From Micromonospora sediminimaris (GTDB lineage: Bacteria > Actinomycetota > Actinomycetes > Mycobacteriales > Micromonosporaceae): a stretch of 64,000 bases of DNA. The DNA is taken from assembly GCA_900112325.1 (NCBI GenBank), contig FOLJ01000016.1, forward strand, positions 1 through 64,000. The letters run 5' to 3'. Every line of letters starts with the position of its first letter. Within the stretch, counting starts at the first letter, position 1. The notes under the pieces are model-generated. The model saw nothing but the letters and a program-made list of their open reading frames with translations, searched no databases and was not told the DNA's origin. The position numbers and the translations under genes were made by a program. Shown in pieces: positions 43,861 to 52,683 of the stretch.

Positions 43861-44976
43861 ATGGCGGAGCATCTGACCGTGGGACGGGTGGCGGAGCTGG
43901 CCGGCGTCAGCGTCCGCACCCTGCACCACTACGACGAGATCGGCCTCCTCGAACCGTCCACCCGAACCGCGGCCGGACACCGGGCCTACTCCGCCGACGA
44001 TGTGGAGCGGCTCCGGGAGGTGCTCGCCTACCGGCGGCTCGGCTTCGGTCTGCGCGAGATCGCGGACCTGGTCGACGATCCGACCACGGACACGGTCGCA
44101 CATCTGTGCCGGCTGCGGGGCCTGCTGATGGATCAGCGTGATCGCGCTGCCGCCATGGTGACGGCCATCGACCGGGAGCTGGAGGCACGGGCGAGGGGAA
44201 TCAGGACGACACCGGAGGAGCAGCTGAGAGTGTTCGGGGCACAGTTGTACGACGCCATCGGAGCCGACTATCCCGCGACGCGGCGCACCGAGCCACGGAT
44301 TGCCGCGCGCATCTGGGATGCGTTGGGTGACGCCCGGACGGTGCTCAACATCGGAGCCGGCACCGGCTCGTACGAGCCGCCCGACCGCGACGTCACCGCG
44401 GTGGAGCCGTCGGCGGTCATGCGGGCGCTGCGTCCTCCGGGCGCGGCACCGTGCGTGGCCGCCGCTGCGCAGAGTCTGCCGTTCGAGGACCAGTCGTTCG
44501 ATGCCGCGATGGCGGTCAGCACGGTGCACCACTGGCCCGACCCCGTCGCCGGGCTGCGCGAGATGCGACGGGTGGCCCGCCGCGTGGTGGTGTTCACGTA
44601 CGACGCCGACGACACCGGCTGGCGTCAACGATTCTGGCTCACCCGCGATTATCTGCCGGAGTTCGCTGACCTCCTCGTCGGGTGGCCGTCGCTGGCCGAT
44701 CTGGCCAATGCGATCGGCGGGCGCGCCGAGCCGGTGCTCGTGCCCTGGGACTGCGTCGACGGGTTCTTTGAGGCGTACTGGCGTCGACCTGAGGCGTACC
44801 TGGACGAACACGTACGCCGCGCGGTTTCGGTGTGGGCCCGGGTCGGACCGCAGGCCGAGCAGCGGGCGGTCAGCAGACTCCGCGAGGACCTGTCCTCGGG
44901 TCGGTGGGCCGAGCGCAACCGCGACCTGGTCGCCCTCGACACGGCGGAGCTCGGTCTCCGCCTGCTCGTAGCCTGA
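43861..44976 (+). CDS. MerR regulator fused to a SAM-dependent methyltransferase
   Basis: Single reading frame of 371 residues. Residues 1-110 are a MerR winged helix of the TipAL type (LTVGRVAELAGVSVRTLHHYDEIGLL, then GHRAYSADDVERL and the dimer helix). A linker RGIRTTPEEQLRVFG leads at about 130 to a class I methyltransferase domain: TVLNIGAGTGSYEP is the SAM loop and FDAAMAVSTVHHWPDP the post-I region. In most genomes these are separate proteins. ATG 43861 looks leaderless (TAGTCGT just upstream). Either a ligand-sensing regulator that modifies a molecule or a fusion made by deletion. Confidence 0.85.
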   Translation: MAEHLTVGRVAELAGVSVRTLHHYDEIGLLEPSTRTAAGHRAYSADDVERLREVLAYRRLGFGLREIADLVDDPTTDTVAHLCRLRGLLMDQRDRAAAMVTAIDRELEARARGIRTTPEEQLRVFGAQLYDAIGADYPATRRTEPRIAARIWDALGDARTVLNIGAGTGSYEPPDRDVTAVEPSAVMRALRPPGAAPCVAAAAQSLPFEDQSFDAAMAVSTVHHWPDPVAGLREMRRVARRVVVFTYDADDTGWRQRFWLTRDYLPEFADLLVGWPSLADLANAIGGRAEPVLVPWDCVDGFFEAYWRRPEAYLDEHVRRAVSVWARVGPQAEQRAVSRLREDLSSGRWAERNRDLVALDTAELGLRLLVA

Positions 44977-45056
44977 CCAGCGTGCGAGGGTAAAGCCGTC
45001 GCACACCTGGATCCGCCGAGCAGAAGATGTCCGGGGTGGGCGATAGCGTCGGCGCC

Positions 45057-46151
45057 ATGAGCGTGCTCGACCGTCGTGCCCTCAACCGGGCGCTGCTGGC
45101 CCGTCAGCTCCTGATGCAACGGCACGACATGCCGGTCGCTGACACCCTTGAGCACCTGGTGGGGTTGCAGGCGCAGGAGCCGTTGGAGCCCTACGTCGGG
45201 TTGTGGAGCCGGCTGGCCGGTTTCCAGCCGGCGGCGCTGGCCGAGCTGCTGCTGAGCCGCCGGGCCGTCCGCACCCTGCTGATGCGCCGCACCCTGCACC
45301 TGGTGACCGCCGACGACTGCGTCACGCTGCGGCCGGTGCACCAGACGATGCTGGTCTCACGCATGTGGTCGACGTTGCGCCGGGCGCTGCCCGGCGTCGA
45401 CCTCGACGAGCTGACGAAACTGGGCAGACCGTTGTTCGAGGAGCGGCCGCGCATGCTCACCGAGGCGGCCCGCGTGATTGCCGACCGTTGGCCGGGTGTG
45501 CAGGCGCGCACGTTGGGCGACGCGCTCAGCACGCTCGTGCCGCTCGTGCAGGTGCCACCGCGTGGTGTCTGGGGTGAGCGCGCGGCCGCGTACAACACCA
45601 CCATCGAGACGTGGTTGGGTCGGCCGTTGGCGTCGACGTCGCCCGCCACCGTCGACGCGCTGGTCCTGCGCTACCTCGCCGCGTACGGCCCGGCGGCCAC
45701 CGCCGACATCCGAGCCTGGTCCGGGTTGGGCGGGCTGCGGGAGTCCGTCCAACGGTTGCGCCCCTCGTTGCGGACGTTCCGCGACGAGCGCGGCCGCGAG
45801 TTGCTCGACGTGCCGGACGGCGCACTGCCCGACCCGCACACCCCCGCGCCGCCGCGGTTCCTGCCGGCGTTCGACAACGCGGTGCTCGGCTACGACGACC
45901 GCAGCCGCGTCATCGACGTCGAACATCGCGGGCTGAGCGTCACCGGCGCGCGTTTCCTGTTGGTCGACGGACGGGTCTCGGGCACCTGGGCGGTCACCGC
46001 CGACAACGGCGCGGCGACGTTACGGATCACGCCGCTACGTACGCTCACGACGGACGAGCGCGACGCCGTCGTGGCCGAGGGCGAGAGCCTGCTGACCATG
46101 TTTCAGCCCGAGCCGAGCAACCCCAACCGCGTCTCGATCATCGACGCTTGA
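45057..46151 (+). CDS. Winged-helix AlkZ/YcaQ-like protein (HTH_42)
   Basis: Protein of 364 residues in the HTH_42 family that includes the DNA glycosylases AlkZ and YcaQ. The N-terminal winged-helix segment has LEHLVGLQAQEPLEPYVGLWSRL, whose QAQ resembles the catalytic Gln-x-Gln/Asp of the family. The C-terminal part is beta-rich and ends EPSNPNRVSIIDA. Possible role: repair of bulky or crosslinked alkylated bases. The paralogous AlkZ2-like branch has no proven activity, so a repair role is probable rather than shown. ATG 45057 is chosen over an in-frame start at 45027. Confidence 0.75.
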   Translation: MSVLDRRALNRALLARQLLMQRHDMPVADTLEHLVGLQAQEPLEPYVGLWSRLAGFQPAALAELLLSRRAVRTLLMRRTLHLVTADDCVTLRPVHQTMLVSRMWSTLRRALPGVDLDELTKLGRPLFEERPRMLTEAARVIADRWPGVQARTLGDALSTLVPLVQVPPRGVWGERAAAYNTTIETWLGRPLASTSPATVDALVLRYLAAYGPAATADIRAWSGLGGLRESVQRLRPSLRTFRDERGRELLDVPDGALPDPHTPAPPRFLPAFDNAVLGYDDRSRVIDVEHRGLSVTGARFLLVDGRVSGTWAVTADNGAATLRITPLRTLTTDERDAVVAEGESLLTMFQPEPSNPNRVSIIDA

Positions 46152-46348
46152 CACCAGGATGGACGCGTTGACCCGGGCCGTTGTCCGTCCACTCCTGCCG
46201 TTGTCCGCGTCCCACGGGCAGTGACCACCCGCCACGGACGGTCGGTGGAGAAGCTCGCGCGGTGCCCGGTCGCGTCACGGGGTGAGGCGGAGCCGGAACT
46301 GTCAGAATCGGACTCAAGAAGCCGGCACGCACTGGTCGAGGGGAAGAC

Positions 46349-46756
46349 ATGAGCGACTGGAACGACAAGGTCATCGCCGAGTTTCGCGCCAACGGCGGGC
46401 AGGTGGGCGGTCACTTCGCCGGCGAGCCGCTGCTGCTGTTGCACACGGTCGGCGCCAAGAGCGGCCAGCCCCGCGTACACCCGATGATGTACCAGAAGGT
46501 GGACGGCGGCTACGCCGTGTTCGCGTCCAAGGCCGGCGCGCCCACCAACCCTGACTGGTATCACAACCTGATCGCGAATCCGCAGACGCGAGCGGAGATC
46601 GGCACGGACACGGTCGAGTTGGTCGCCCGGGTGGCCACCGGAGACGAGCGGGAACGGATCTGGAGCGCGCAGAAGGCTGCGTACCCATTCTTCGCCGAAT
46701 ACGAGCGAAAGACCACCCGCCAGATCCCCGTCGTCGTACTCGAACCCGCGCCGTAG
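46349..46756 (+). CDS. F420-dependent (Ddn-like) quinone reductase/nitroreductase
   Basis: Deazaflavin-dependent oxidoreductase of 135 residues. LLLLHTVGAKSGQPRVHPMMYQ and TNPDWYHNLIANPQTRAEI are Ddn/FDOR-A hallmarks that bind F420H2 and, in mycobacteria, reduce quinones and nitroimidazoles. The length is normal and ATG 46349 follows GAGGGGAAG. Cofactor F420 is typical of actinobacteria and supports the taxonomic reading. It stands alone. Confidence 0.88.
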   Translation: MSDWNDKVIAEFRANGGQVGGHFAGEPLLLLHTVGAKSGQPRVHPMMYQKVDGGYAVFASKAGAPTNPDWYHNLIANPQTRAEIGTDTVELVARVATGDERERIWSAQKAAYPFFAEYERKTTRQIPVVVLEPAP

Positions 46757-46814
46757 CGGGCCAGGGCGGGGCTCGGAACGGTCGACACGTCCCGATGCCG
46801 AGGTCAAGGGCCGG

Positions 46815-47327
46815 TCAGGCCGCTGCGGCGAGCGGATATCCGATCGCGGTGATCTCCTCGTGCAGCCCCGCAGCGGTCACGTCCGGATTCAGAGCCTGCA
46901 CCACGACGTCAGTGAGCGGGCGGTGCGCGACGATGTGCTCGATGGCCTTCCGGTTCACCTCGATCTCGTAGTAGTCCTCGGCGAACTGCACGTACTGGTC
47001 GACGATGTCGTCGAGCAGCGGACGGAACGCCGACGGGATGCCGTCGAGCAGCCCGGGCCACAGCTCGTGGTCCGGATCGCGGTAAGGCGTCATCGCCGAT
47101 TCGTGGGCGAAGGCGCGGATGAACGCACCATCGGCGGTGAACACGACCGCCCACTCGTCGCCGGTGCCGTTGTTCATCAGTGCCGCCTCGTCGTCGCCCC
47201 AGGCGCGGGTGTAGGCGTAGTGGGGCTCGGCACCGTCGACGATGCACTCCAGCACGGCGAGTGCCTTGCAGCGATCCCGCAGCACGTCGATGGGCGGCAG
47301 CTTGGCGGCTATGTCGTACACGGTCAC
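46815..47327 (-). CDS. Conserved hypothetical protein (170 aa)
   Basis: Soluble acidic protein of 170 residues without signal or membrane helices. It starts MTVYDIAAKLPPIDVLRDRCKALAVLECIV. Notable parts are WAVVFTADGAFIRAFAHES and a central WPGLLDGIPSAFRPLLDDIV, with many aromatic and acidic residues. I recognise no named domain. Codon bias is that of a real gene. No functional context. Confidence 0.65.
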   Translation of the reverse strand: MTVYDIAAKLPPIDVLRDRCKALAVLECIVDGAEPHYAYTRAWGDDEAALMNNGTGDEWAVVFTADGAFIRAFAHESAMTPYRDPDHELWPGLLDGIPSAFRPLLDDIVDQYVQFAEDYYEIEVNRKAIEHIVAHRPLTDVVVQALNPDVTAAGLHEEITAIGYPLAAAA

Positions 47328-47387
47328 CCGGAAAACGTACGTGCAAACACCACGACGCGAAGATGGCTGTCGCGGTCTTTGTGCCGA

Positions 47388-47918
47388 TCAGCCGGCCAGC
47401 TTCTCGAAGAGTTCGTTCGTCGTGTCGTAGTACCTCGTCGTCCGGCCGAGGCGCGTCATGCCGAGCCGCCGGCAGACGGCTTGGGAGGCATGGTTGTCGG
47501 GGTTCGTGACCGCGATGGCCCTCGTCAGACCTCGTTCGAACGCGTCGTCCAGGACCGCCGCCGCTGCTTCGGTGGCGTAGCCGTGCCCCCAGGCGTCCGG
47601 ATGCAGGTGCCAGCCGATCTCGACATCGGTCGGGCCGTCAGTAGGTTCGCCGGCCGACAGGGGAATCGGCTTGAGCAGGACGTTGCCCACCAGTTGGCGG
47701 TCCGTCGCGGTGGTGATGGCCCAGATCCCGTGGATCGGATCGTCGATGGCGCGTCGGCGTGCGATCGAGGCGAGGGCGTCCTCGCGGCTGTTCAGGAGTG
47801 TCGGCCGCGCGCCCAGGAACCGCACCACCTCCCAGCGCGACTCGAGATCCAGAAGGAAGTCGGCGTCCTCCTCGCGCCAGGGACGCAGCAGCAGGCGATC
47901 GCTCGCGATGGTGCGCAT
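47388..47918 (-). CDS. RimJ/RimL-type GNAT N-acetyltransferase
   Basis: Acetyltransferase of 176 residues. It opens with TIASDRLLLRPWREEDADFL, typical of the RimJ/RimL group. The acetyl-CoA loop lies at about 110-130 (GWHLHPDAWGHGYATEAAAAVLDDAF), and NPDNHASQAVCRRLGM is the conserved C-terminal motif. It probably acetylates an amine on a small molecule or protein terminus. Start ATG 47918; substrate unknown. Confidence 0.88.
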   Translation of the reverse strand: MRTIASDRLLLRPWREEDADFLLDLESRWEVVRFLGARPTLLNSREDALASIARRRAIDDPIHGIWAITTATDRQLVGNVLLKPIPLSAGEPTDGPTDVEIGWHLHPDAWGHGYATEAAAAVLDDAFERGLTRAIAVTNPDNHASQAVCRRLGMTRLGRTTRYYDTTNELFEKLAG

Positions 47919-47968
47919 CTGTCCCAACCTAACGCTCCGGCCGGGGCCGAGGGGTGCCAGGGCGGGTG

Positions 47969-48919
47969 TCACTGTTGCCGGCGAGGCTTGGTGACAGTGC
48001 TGGGCACGTAGTCGGAGAGGATGCCGGCGAGAATGCGGTGCGCGTCCGCGAACTCTGCTGCGTCCTCGGGGGCATCGAAGGTGGAGGCGCAGGTGGCGAG
48101 GGTTTTCCAGAGGGCCCAGCCACGGCCGCGCGCCCACGCCGCATCATCCACCGACAGCCGGGCACGGAATTCCTGCCGGCCTTCGGCGGTCAGCAACGTC
48201 CAGGCGATCGCCAGATCGCAGGCCGGGTCACCGACGCCGCAGGTCCCGAAGTCGATGACGGCCGCCAGTTGGCCGTCAGCAAGCAGAAGGTTGCCCTGGG
48301 CGATGTCCCCGTGGAACCACCGGTCGACACCGTCCCAGCGGGCGTCGAGTGCCGTCGCCCAGATCTCGCGCACCAGCTCGGCATGGACGTGGCCGTCCAA
48401 CTCCGCAAGCGCCTGCTCAACAAGCTTGTCGTAGGTGCGCAGGGTGCCACCCCGGAACCAGTTGTGGACACCCGGCTGCGGACCGCCAGCGGCGTCGACG
48501 GCCCGCAACGCCACCAGGAACTCGGCCAGGTCGATTGCGAATCGCGCCGGGTCGTCGATGCGGTCCAGGCTGGCCGGCTCGCCGTCGAGCCACCTGTAGA
48601 TCGACCACGGGTAGGGATAACTCGCGTCGGGTCTGCCTTTCGCCACCGGGGTGGGGATGGGCAGCGGCAGCCGGGCAGCGAGGGCCGGCAGCCAACGATG
48701 TTCCTTGTCGACCGCCAGGGCGTACTCGGCAGCGCTGGGTAGACGCACCAGCAGGTCGGGACCGAGGTGGAAGGTCCAGTTGTCCCAGCCGCCGTTGGCC
48801 ACCGGCTCGACCGGGAGGTCGGCCAGGTGCGGGAACTGGTCGGCGACGAGCCGACGCACCTGTTCCGCGTCGACGGTGATGCGCTGCGGCACGGGGCCGA
48901 GATCCGGAACATCACTCAC
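47969..48919 (-). CDS. Aminoglycoside phosphotransferase-like kinase
   Basis: APH-superfamily kinase of 316 residues. The catalytic loop is WFHGDIAQGNLLLADGQLAAVIDFGTCGVGDPACDLA, with the Brenner-type HGDxxxxN and the metal-binding DFG-like segment. An N-lobe with GGWDNWTFHLG resembles the nucleotide-binding loop. This branch (APH/choline kinase-like) is common in actinobacteria and is not proof of antibiotic resistance. A neighbouring GNAT gene is on the same strand. Substrate unknown. Confidence 0.85.
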   Translation of the reverse strand: MSDVPDLGPVPQRITVDAEQVRRLVADQFPHLADLPVEPVANGGWDNWTFHLGPDLLVRLPSAAEYALAVDKEHRWLPALAARLPLPIPTPVAKGRPDASYPYPWSIYRWLDGEPASLDRIDDPARFAIDLAEFLVALRAVDAAGGPQPGVHNWFRGGTLRTYDKLVEQALAELDGHVHAELVREIWATALDARWDGVDRWFHGDIAQGNLLLADGQLAAVIDFGTCGVGDPACDLAIAWTLLTAEGRQEFRARLSVDDAAWARGRGWALWKTLATCASTFDAPEDAAEFADAHRILAGILSDYVPSTVTKPRRQQ

Positions 48920-49044
48920 TGAGCCGTCCTCGTCTGACTATGGAGGTCTGAGCGCGATCTGGTACGCGAGCGACAGTAGCCCGTCGATCAGTCATCGAAC
49001 GTGGCGTACGGTGCGATGGCACCCGGTTGTCGGTGGGGGTCGCC

Positions 49045-49197
49045 ATGGATGAGCAGGACTTCTGGGTACGGCTGGAGTTCCGCATCTGCGCGGAGTTCCG
49101 GGGCTTCGAGGACCGGCACCTTCGGTGGTACTGGTGCGATGGTCTGGTAGCCGACCTGCGAGGCAGGACCATGCTGGTAAGCCCTCCGGTCGGCTAG
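49045..49197 (+). CDS. Small ORF, possibly truncated
   Basis: Frame of 50 codons, ATG 49045 to TAG 49197, in a 297-bp gap between the APH-like kinase and the VOC gene. The product is rich in Trp, Arg, Phe and Cys (EQDFWVRLEFRICAEFRGF, then RWYWCDGLV), which looks like the start of a real small protein. It then ends in a less protein-like tail, so it may be a gene cut short. No clear ribosome site. I recognise no family with certainty. Confidence 0.35.
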   Translation: MDEQDFWVRLEFRICAEFRGFEDRHLRWYWCDGLVADLRGRTMLVSPPVG

Positions 49198-49216
49198 CCC
49201 TGTGCGACAGTGGTGC

Positions 49217-49615
49217 ATGCCGTTGAGCAGGTACGACCTCAGAGTGTCGATCGCGGTGTCCGACATCCAACTGGCGATCGCGTTCTACGAAGGCAAGCTC
49301 GGCCTCCAGGCATTACAGTCCGGCCCCAGCGCCCAGATCGCCGACGGCAGCCGCATCTATGGTTGCGGTGGCAGGATGGCGCTGAACGTCTACCAGTCGG
49401 TCACTGCCGGGAAAAGCCCGGCGACCCTGGCGACCTGGTACGTCGACGACATCGACCAGATCGTCGACGAACTCGTCTCGTCCGGCGTCGACATCATCCG
49501 GTACGACCAGTTGGACCATGACGCCAGGGGAATCACCGCTCGGGCCGGCGGTGGACGCATCGCGTGGTTCCAGGATCCCGACGGCAACACCTTCGCCCTC
49601 GAAACCGACACCTGA
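49217..49615 (+). CDS. VOC/glyoxalase-fold protein
   Basis: Protein of 132 residues with two beta-alpha-beta-beta-beta modules. The first is around SIAVSDIQLAIAFYEGKLGL, the second around TWYVDDIDQIVDELVSSGVDI, and the end GRIAWFQDPDGNTFALE has the conserved Glu metal ligand. It could be a glyoxalase, fosfomycin- or bleomycin-type resistance protein, or dioxygenase-like; none can be chosen from the sequence. ATG 49217; no operon partners. Confidence 0.87.
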   Translation: MPLSRYDLRVSIAVSDIQLAIAFYEGKLGLQALQSGPSAQIADGSRIYGCGGRMALNVYQSVTAGKSPATLATWYVDDIDQIVDELVSSGVDIIRYDQLDHDARGITARAGGGRIAWFQDPDGNTFALETDT

Positions 49616-49685
49616 CGGCCCGACTACAGGCTGCCGGAATCCGGCCACAGCTGGACCGGGGGAGGTGTCGGCACACCGACGTGGG

Positions 49686-49913
49686 CTACCGGTGGCGGTT
49701 GCGGGGGTGTTTCTTGGCCGTCCGCTCGTTGCCGTGTTTGTAGTTGCCGGTGATGCGCGCCATCAACTCCTGAGGATCTTCGGTGTTGACGTCGATCAGG
49801 AACCGGGCCGCAGCGGAACCCCGAAGCACGCCGGCCGGCCGGCTGTGATGGAGCAGTTCGACGTCACCGTTCTTGCGGAGGCGGTAGGTGAATCCCTCGG
49901 GTGCACCGGGCAT
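49686..49913 (-). CDS. Small conserved basic protein (75 aa)
   Basis: Protein of 75 residues. Its N-terminal half GFTYRLRKNGDVELLHHSRPAGVLRG looks like a small beta-hairpin domain, and its basic tail GNERTAKKHPRNRHR suggests nucleic-acid contact. I have seen this pattern as a conserved actinobacterial hypothetical family, without a function. It stands alone and its stop is about 70 bp from the VOC gene. Codon bias supports a real gene. Confidence 0.6.
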   Translation of the reverse strand: MPGAPEGFTYRLRKNGDVELLHHSRPAGVLRGSAAARFLIDVNTEDPQELMARITGNYKHGNERTAKKHPRNRHR

Positions 49914-50028
49914 CGCCGTATCGTCCCCGCCGGCCGCACCGCACGCGACCGATTTACGCCGCCGAGCCAGGCCCGGGCAGGCCCGGGTCGGGCAGGGTGG
50001 GTCGCAGCAAGCGAACGGCCGCGTACGG

Positions 50029-50460
50029 TCACGACGGCGGCCGGTGCGTCGGCTCCCAGAGCAGGATCTGGCGATGCTGGGTGAAGCCGTTGCGCAGGTA
50101 GAAGTCGACCGCGCGGCGGCCGGAGTGGACGGTCACGTGCAGCAGCCCCCGGGCGCGGGCCTCGGCCAGGATCGCGGCCATCAGTGCGCCGCCGATGCCG
50201 CGGTTGCGGTACTCCGCGCGGACCTCGACCGACTGGATGTCGCCGTACCAGCGCTCAAGCGCTCCGTTACCTGGCACCCGTTGCGCGACATGGAGCCAGG
50301 CGGCACCCACCACCAGTCCGTCGATCTCAGCGACGAACGGCAGGTGCGTCTGCGCGTGGGCGGCCACCCAGTCGGCGTACGCCCGGAGCGTGTTCCCGTC
50401 GATGCCGCGTAGTTCCGCGAGCGCCGCCACGTCTGCCACGCCAGCCCTGCGTACGATCAC
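50029..50460 (-). CDS. GNAT N-acetyltransferase
   Basis: Acetyltransferase of 143 residues. The acetyl-CoA-binding motif is VRAEYRNRGIGGALMAAILAEARARGLLHVTVHSG, followed by AVDFYLRNGFTQHRQILLW. It begins MIVRRAGVADVAALAELRG. It is divergent from the DinB gene, with about 60 bp between them. Typical length; substrate unknown. Confidence 0.87.
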   Translation of the reverse strand: MIVRRAGVADVAALAELRGIDGNTLRAYADWVAAHAQTHLPFVAEIDGLVVGAAWLHVAQRVPGNGALERWYGDIQSVEVRAEYRNRGIGGALMAAILAEARARGLLHVTVHSGRRAVDFYLRNGFTQHRQILLWEPTHRPPS

Positions 50461-50519
50461 CCGACGGAGTCTAGGAGCGGTGTGGCCGCTGCTGAGTGGC
50501 GGTCTGAGATGCTACGTCC

Positions 50520-51017
50520 ATGCCTTCCTACCCACCCACCTTCGCCGACCAGGTCGTCGCACAGCCGGCCAAGGCCCAGTTCGAGGCGTTCATCGACGAG
50601 CACCGCAGGGCGCTCACCAGCTGCCTGGACGGGCTGACCGAGGAGCAGGCACGCCGCTCGTTGGTGGTTTCCCGAACCACGCTGCTGGGGCTGGTGAAGC
50701 ATGCGACCTTCGTGGAGAAGGTCTGGTTCGACGAAGCCGTCACGTGCCGGTCGCGCGCTGAGATCGGCATTCCGGCGACGCCGGACGACTCGTTCGTCCT
50801 CGACGACGGCGACACGATCGCCAGCGTCCAGCAGGCGCACCGCGAGGCCTGCGAGGCGTCACGCCAGGCGACGTCGTCCCTGGATCTGGACGACACACTG
50901 CGCGGCAACCGACGGGGCCCGCTGCCACTACGGTGGGTGTACCTGCACGTGCTGCGCGAACTCGCCCAGCACTGTGGGCACGCCGACATCCTCCGCGAGC
51001 AGCTGCTCAACGAGTAA
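50520..51017 (+). CDS. DinB/DUF664-family thiol transferase-like protein
   Basis: Four-helix-bundle protein of 165 residues. The DinB metal-site histidines are visible in LVKHATFVEKVWFDE and in LRELAQHCGHADILRE near the C-terminus, in the DUF664 style. Family members in actinobacteria are mycothiol- or bacillithiol-dependent S-transferases. The metal triad His residues are present, so activity is plausible. Stand-alone gene. Confidence 0.85.
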   Translation: MPSYPPTFADQVVAQPAKAQFEAFIDEHRRALTSCLDGLTEEQARRSLVVSRTTLLGLVKHATFVEKVWFDEAVTCRSRAEIGIPATPDDSFVLDDGDTIASVQQAHREACEASRQATSSLDLDDTLRGNRRGPLPLRWVYLHVLRELAQHCGHADILREQLLNE

Positions 51018-51103
51018 CACGTGAAGCCGGCTGGGTAGGGATACTCAGCGGGGACCGTGCGTGGGCTCAGGTGTCGACGCCGCGGCGTCGACAGGATGTC
51101 GTC

Positions 51104-52681
51104 ATGGCCGAACTGCCACACCGACACCCTGCCCTGCGTACCGCCGATTCCCCCTTGCCGGTCGTGGCCGCGCGTGCCCGGCAGGTCGTCCTGGCGACCC
51201 TCGGCCGGCTGGTCGCCGCGCTGAGCCGGCTCGCCGGCCGCCACCCCGCCGGGTGGCGGTGGCTGGCGCGGCGGCACCACCCGTTCCTGGACCGGCTGGC
51301 CGCGGCGAACGCGGCGGCGATCTGCGTACGAGCCGCCCGGCAGGTACCCGCCTACCGGGCCTTCCTGCGGGCCCGCCCCGCCGGTAACCGCCGCCGACTC
51401 GACGACTTTCCGGAGACCGACAAGCTCCGCTACGTCACGGCCTACGACGCCGCCGCGCGCTGCTGGCGGGGACGGCTACCCACTCGTGGGGTGGTGGTCG
51501 ACGAGTCGGCCGGCTCGTCCGGGCAGCCGTTCAACTGGCCCCGCGCGGAGCGGGAACTGCGCGCGGTGCACCGCGACATCGCCGGCTACACCGGGCTGGT
51601 GTTTCCGATGCGCCGACCGTTCGTCATCAACGCCTACTCGATGGGCGCCTGGGCGACCGGGACGACGACCGGCGCCGCGATGGCCCGCATCGCCGTGGTG
51701 AAGAACACCGGCCCGGACCTCGGGAAGATCGTCGACACGCTCCGTGAATTCGGTTCCGACTTCGACTACCTGGTGACCGCGTATCCGCCGTTCCTGAAAC
51801 ACCTGCGCGACCGGCTCGACGCCGAGGGCTTCCCGTGGTCGCGGTACCGCATCTTCGCCAGCTGCGGCGGCGAGGGAATGACCGAGGCGCTGCGCGACTA
51901 CCTGGAGCAGCGGTTCGCGCTTGTGCGTTCGGCGTACGGTGCGTCGGACCTGACCATCGGCATCGGTGCGGAGACCCGGCTCACGGTGTGGCTGCGACGG
52001 CGGTTGCAGACCGACCGCGCCCTACGGACCGCGCTGCTCGGCGCCGACGAGCAGCGGCTGCCGATGGTGTTCCAGTACAACCCGTTCAGCACCTACCTGG
52101 AGACCAACGAGCGGCGGGAGTTGGTCTGCACGGTCACCACCGACGTGCTGCAACCCCGGTTGCGCTACAACATCGGGGACGAGGCGCTGCTGGTGCCGTA
52201 CCGGCGGATCGTCGAGCTGGCGCAGGCCGACCCGGTACGCGGGGCCGAGTTCCGCACCGCCGTCTCCGCCGAGCGGATGACCCTGCCGGTGTTGCTGCTG
52301 TTCGGACGGCGCGATTCCACTGTCTCCTACCTGGGGGCCAACCTCTACCCCCAGGACGTCGAGTACGGCCTCTACACCGGCAATCCGCACGCCGCCGAGA
52401 TCAACCGCTTCTGTCTGGCGTTGGTCGAGGACGCGACGCTGGAGACCCGGCCGGTGATCCACGTCGAACTGCGCCGCCCGCTGGCCGCCGCGCAGCGCGA
52501 CGCGCTCGCCGCCGCGTGCCGCAGCGGCGTACGCCGCCATCTCACCTCGGTCTCCCGGGACTTCGCCCAGTCCCTCGTGGAGGACCCGACCGCCGGTGAC
52601 CTGCGAGTGGAGTTGCACGAACCCGGCGGTGGCCCGTTCGCCGGGCAGCAGAAGATCAAGAACGTCTACCTGGTGAGGTGA
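51104..52681 (+). CDS. PaaK/CapK-like adenylate-forming ligase
   Basis: First gene of a coupled four-gene operon, 525 residues. The C-terminal two thirds resemble phenylacetate-CoA ligase/CoF-synthetase proteins: the AMP-loop-like DESAGSSGQPFNWPRA, RIFASCGGEGMTEALRDYLEQ and the GASD/GIG segment near the adenylate site, then RYNIGDEALLVPY. An N-terminal extension of about 90 residues is basic and helical. It should activate a carboxylate; no carrier protein or CoA-specific partner is present. Substrate unknown. The start is ATG 51104 rather than an in-frame start 171 bp upstream. Confidence 0.8.
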   Translation: MAELPHRHPALRTADSPLPVVAARARQVVLATLGRLVAALSRLAGRHPAGWRWLARRHHPFLDRLAAANAAAICVRAARQVPAYRAFLRARPAGNRRRLDDFPETDKLRYVTAYDAAARCWRGRLPTRGVVVDESAGSSGQPFNWPRAERELRAVHRDIAGYTGLVFPMRRPFVINAYSMGAWATGTTTGAAMARIAVVKNTGPDLGKIVDTLREFGSDFDYLVTAYPPFLKHLRDRLDAEGFPWSRYRIFASCGGEGMTEALRDYLEQRFALVRSAYGASDLTIGIGAETRLTVWLRRRLQTDRALRTALLGADEQRLPMVFQYNPFSTYLETNERRELVCTVTTDVLQPRLRYNIGDEALLVPYRRIVELAQADPVRGAEFRTAVSAERMTLPVLLLFGRRDSTVSYLGANLYPQDVEYGLYTGNPHAAEINRFCLALVEDATLETRPVIHVELRRPLAAAQRDALAAACRSGVRRHLTSVSRDFAQSLVEDPTAGDLRVELHEPGGGPFAGQQKIKNVYLVR

Positions 52682-52683
52682 CC

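Noticed and set aside
47969-48919. Aminoglycoside resistance gene
   Set aside because: The APH fold is shared by many kinases of unrelated substrates and there is no resistance context.
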